Origin: Flavobacterium phycosphaerae
Lineage (GTDB): Bacteria; Bacteroidota; Bacteroidia; Flavobacteriales; Flavobacteriaceae
Direction of reading: 5' to 3'
DNA: 64,000 bases
Assembly (NCBI RefSeq): GCF_010119235.1
Contig: NZ_JAAATZ010000001.1
Location: 2,820,501 to 2,884,500, forward strand
Each line of letters opens with the position of its first letter. Positions within the stretch are counted from its first letter, which is position 1. The notes beneath the pieces are model-generated. The model had not been told where the DNA came from, did not search any database, and was given only the letters and a program-made list of their open reading frames with translations. Positions 62,237 through 64,000 of this stretch are shown in pieces. Made by a program: the position numbers and the translations under genes.

Positions 62237-64000
62237 ATGAAAAAAATTATTTTATTTCTCTTTTGTTCTAGTGCTGTTTTTGCCACAGATATAAAAACAA
62301 AAGCGACACCGAAGGAGGTACTTGTATATACCAATGGTGCTCAAATTACTTCGGATGTTTCGGTTAGTATTCCTAAAGGTAATACAATCCTCAGAATAAC
62401 CGATGTATCACAGTTTATAATTCAAAACACAATTCAACTGAGTGGTTTGAAAGATGTATCGATACTGTCTATAGGATATGAAGTAAATTTTTTTCCGAAA
62501 AGAGAACTATCCGAAAAAATAAAAAGCTTAAGTACACAAATTAGTGTTAAGCAGCGTGAAATAGCAATTTTGCAGAATACTATTAAAGGGCTTGAAGAAG
62601 AGGAGTCTATTTTATCATTGAATAAAAACTTGAGCAGTAGCCAACAAGCGGTTTCACTGGAGAAAATTTTATCACACTCTAAACATTACAGAGAACGCAT
62701 TCCGGTTATTAAAATGGAGATTTATGATACGAATCAGAAAATAATAGTATTGAATTCTGATTTATCAGCCATGCAACAAGAGTTTCAAAAAATGACCCGA
62801 GATGCCTATGAGCAAAAAGGAGAAATTATTGTGAAACTGGACAATAATGGTGAGACTACTGCATTGAATATACTATTGAAATACATCGTAACTAATGCCG
62901 GCTGGACACCTTTCTATGAAATCAAAGCCAAAAACTCTAAAGATGCTCTGCAGTTTGCCTATAAAGCACAAGTTTACCAAAATACCGGTGATGATTGGAA
63001 TGATGTGAAACTGATATTATCTACCGGAAATCCAAATTACACCAATGACAAACCTAAATTAGAGCCACAATACTTGAACTTTGTGAATCCGTATACTTAT
63101 CAAGACTTTAAAGATAAAGAAAGACAAAATTATACCTACAACCCAATGGTAAAAGAAGTAAGCGGCATAGTTACTGATAAATCAGGGCCAATCCCGGGGG
63201 TGAACGTAATTTTGAAAGGCACCAATACCGGTACGCAAACCGATTTTAACGGAAGGTATACTTTAAAGGTTGCTAATGGGAAAGAATTGGAATACAGTTT
63301 TGTAGGTATGGAAAGTATCACCTTGCCCGTATACAGCAGTACTATTAATGTAGCGATGAAAGACAGTGCCGTTTTACTGGAAAGTGTAGTTATCACGGGC
63401 TATGCTAAAAAGGCTGACCGTACAGAAGATGATGAAGTTAAACAAGAAGATATGATTACCGGAACAGGAGATGAAAAAGAAATTATTATGAATACGGTTT
63501 CCTTTAAAATCAAAAAGAACTACACTATACCTTCGCTTGACACACCGTCTATTATAGAGATAGACAATTTCACGATTCCAGCTGAGTTTGAATATTATTC
63601 AGCTCCTGTACTAAGTGAAAATGTATTCTTAACTGCCAAAGTAAAAGATTGGAACAAATATGATTTATTACCAGGCGATGCCAGCATTTATACTGAAGGA
63701 AGCTATGCCGGAACTACCTATATCAATCCTTATCAGACCGAAGAAGAATTGGTTATCTCTATGGGTGTTGACAGTAATTTAATCATTGAGCGCAAACAAT
63801 TAAACAACACTAAAGACAAGTCGTTTTTGGGAGGCACAAGAATTATAGACCGTAACTACGAAATAACATTAAGAAATAATAAATCAACTGATGTTGCGGT
63901 AAAGATTTATGATAGAATTCCAATAAGTGAAAACAAAGAAATCAAAGTAGAGAAAGAAAATACAGATGGAGCAACTTACGATGAAAAAACGGGTATATTA
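62237..64000 (+). CDS. DUF4139/DUF4140 (mucoidy-inhibitor MuiA-like) exported protein, C-terminus cut
   Basis: 588 codons to the window end. I take the ATG at 62237, which gives a signal peptide (KKIILFLFCSSAVFA). An ATG three codons upstream is possible. DUF4140 (about 22-115, VLVYTNGAQITSDVSVSIPK) precedes a coiled coil (about 95-195) and DUF4139 (from about 210, YIVTNAGWTPFYEIKAKN). At about 307-380 a carboxypeptidase-regulatory-like domain is inserted (VSGIVTDKSGPIPGVNVILK, TDFNGRYTLKV), as in TonB receptors. A TATCTTTG box is at 62195-62202. Function is unknown. Confidence 0.85.
   Translation, partial: MKKIILFLFCSSAVFATDIKTKATPKEVLVYTNGAQITSDVSVSIPKGNTILRITDVSQFIIQNTIQLSGLKDVSILSIGYEVNFFPKRELSEKIKSLSTQISVKQREIAILQNTIKGLEEEESILSLNKNLSSSQQAVSLEKILSHSKHYRERIPVIKMEIYDTNQKIIVLNSDLSAMQQEFQKMTRDAYEQKGEIIVKLDNNGETTALNILLKYIVTNAGWTPFYEIKAKNSKDALQFAYKAQVYQNTGDDWNDVKLILSTGNPNYTNDKPKLEPQYLNFVNPYTYQDFKDKERQNYTYNPMVKEVSGIVTDKSGPIPGVNVILKGTNTGTQTDFNGRYTLKVANGKELEYSFVGMESITLPVYSSTINVAMKDSAVLLESVVITGYAKKADRTEDDEVKQEDMITGTGDEKEIIMNTVSFKIKKNYTIPSLDTPSIIEIDNFTIPAEFEYYSAPVLSENVFLTAKVKDWNKYDLLPGDASIYTEGSYAGTTYINPYQTEEELVISMGVDSNLIIERKQLNNTKDKSFLGGTRIIDRNYEITLRNNKSTDVAVKIYDRIPISENKEIKVEKENTDGATYDEKTGIL

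Overview
The window looks like the chromosome of a Flavobacterium-like member of the Bacteroidetes. It is AT-rich. Several genes are preceded by the Bacteroidetes promoter pattern (TTTG, 19 bases, TAnnTTTG). It encodes TonB-dependent receptors with carboxypeptidase-regulatory-like N-terminal domains, a ResB/CcsA fusion, DUF2911, DUF2520 and DUF4331 proteins, and many small lipoproteins. Most of it is ordinary housekeeping sequence. I see no prophage, transposase, CRISPR array or integron.

Layout. 1-5.7 kb: a minus-strand operon (two half-size DUF4331 proteins, a TPR lipoprotein, a TonB-dependent receptor cut by the window edge), divergent from an ECF sigma factor / anti-sigma pair. 5.7-8.9 kb: a giant CcsBA cytochrome c maturation protein. 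9-13.6 kb: a plus-strand operon (DUF2520 oxidoreductase, KdsC-like phosphatase, UbiA prenyltransferase, Maf, AI-2E family permease, small MscS-like channel). 13.8-14.9 kb: two paralogous secreted proteins. 15-19.3 kb: a PIG-L deacetylase, a 34-residue membrane peptide and an Na+/solute symporter. 19.4-28.3 kb: single genes (DUF2911, SRPBCC, SDR, photolyase, HAD, TcdA, TonB-C protein, DUF2200, TatD, MFS). 28.3-34.1 kb: a BlaI/M56 signalling locus with a detached copy of the sensor domain and an outer-membrane barrel protein. 34.2-38.3 kb: a 46-residue protein, tRNA-Arg, a pentapeptide-repeat protein and a MacAB/Lol-type ABC exporter. 38.3-46 kb: glyA, fumarylacetoacetase, gcvT, an S41 protease, YebC. 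46-58.8 kb: an SPFH protein, a 21-bp minisatellite, a DEAD-box helicase, a vWA protein, a dihydroorotase-like protein, an esterase, MBL hydrolase, Bcp and Nth. 58.9-64 kb: a serine hydrolase, small proteins, YchJ, a GyrI-like protein and a DUF4139 protein cut by the window end.

Points that stand out. (1) Three otherwise intact genes (sigma factor, outer-membrane barrel, esterase) are each broken by exactly one missing base in a homopolymer (A6, T6, C4). This looks more like systematic sequence error than biology. (2) The BlaI promoter carries two 16-bp dyads placed around a consensus promoter, and the M56 sensor's periplasmic region is duplicated as a free secreted protein. (3) The DUF4331 domain is split over two adjacent exported proteins beside the sigma/anti-sigma pair. 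(4) The dihydroorotase-like protein lacks the metal-binding HxH, and the endonuclease III lacks the Fe-S cysteines. (5) There are three minisatellites: 21 bp x 12, 11 bp x 7, and 11 bp x 3. No single new system is proven. The sigma/DUF4331 locus and the BlaI/M56/duplicate-domain locus are the best candidates for something not well described.
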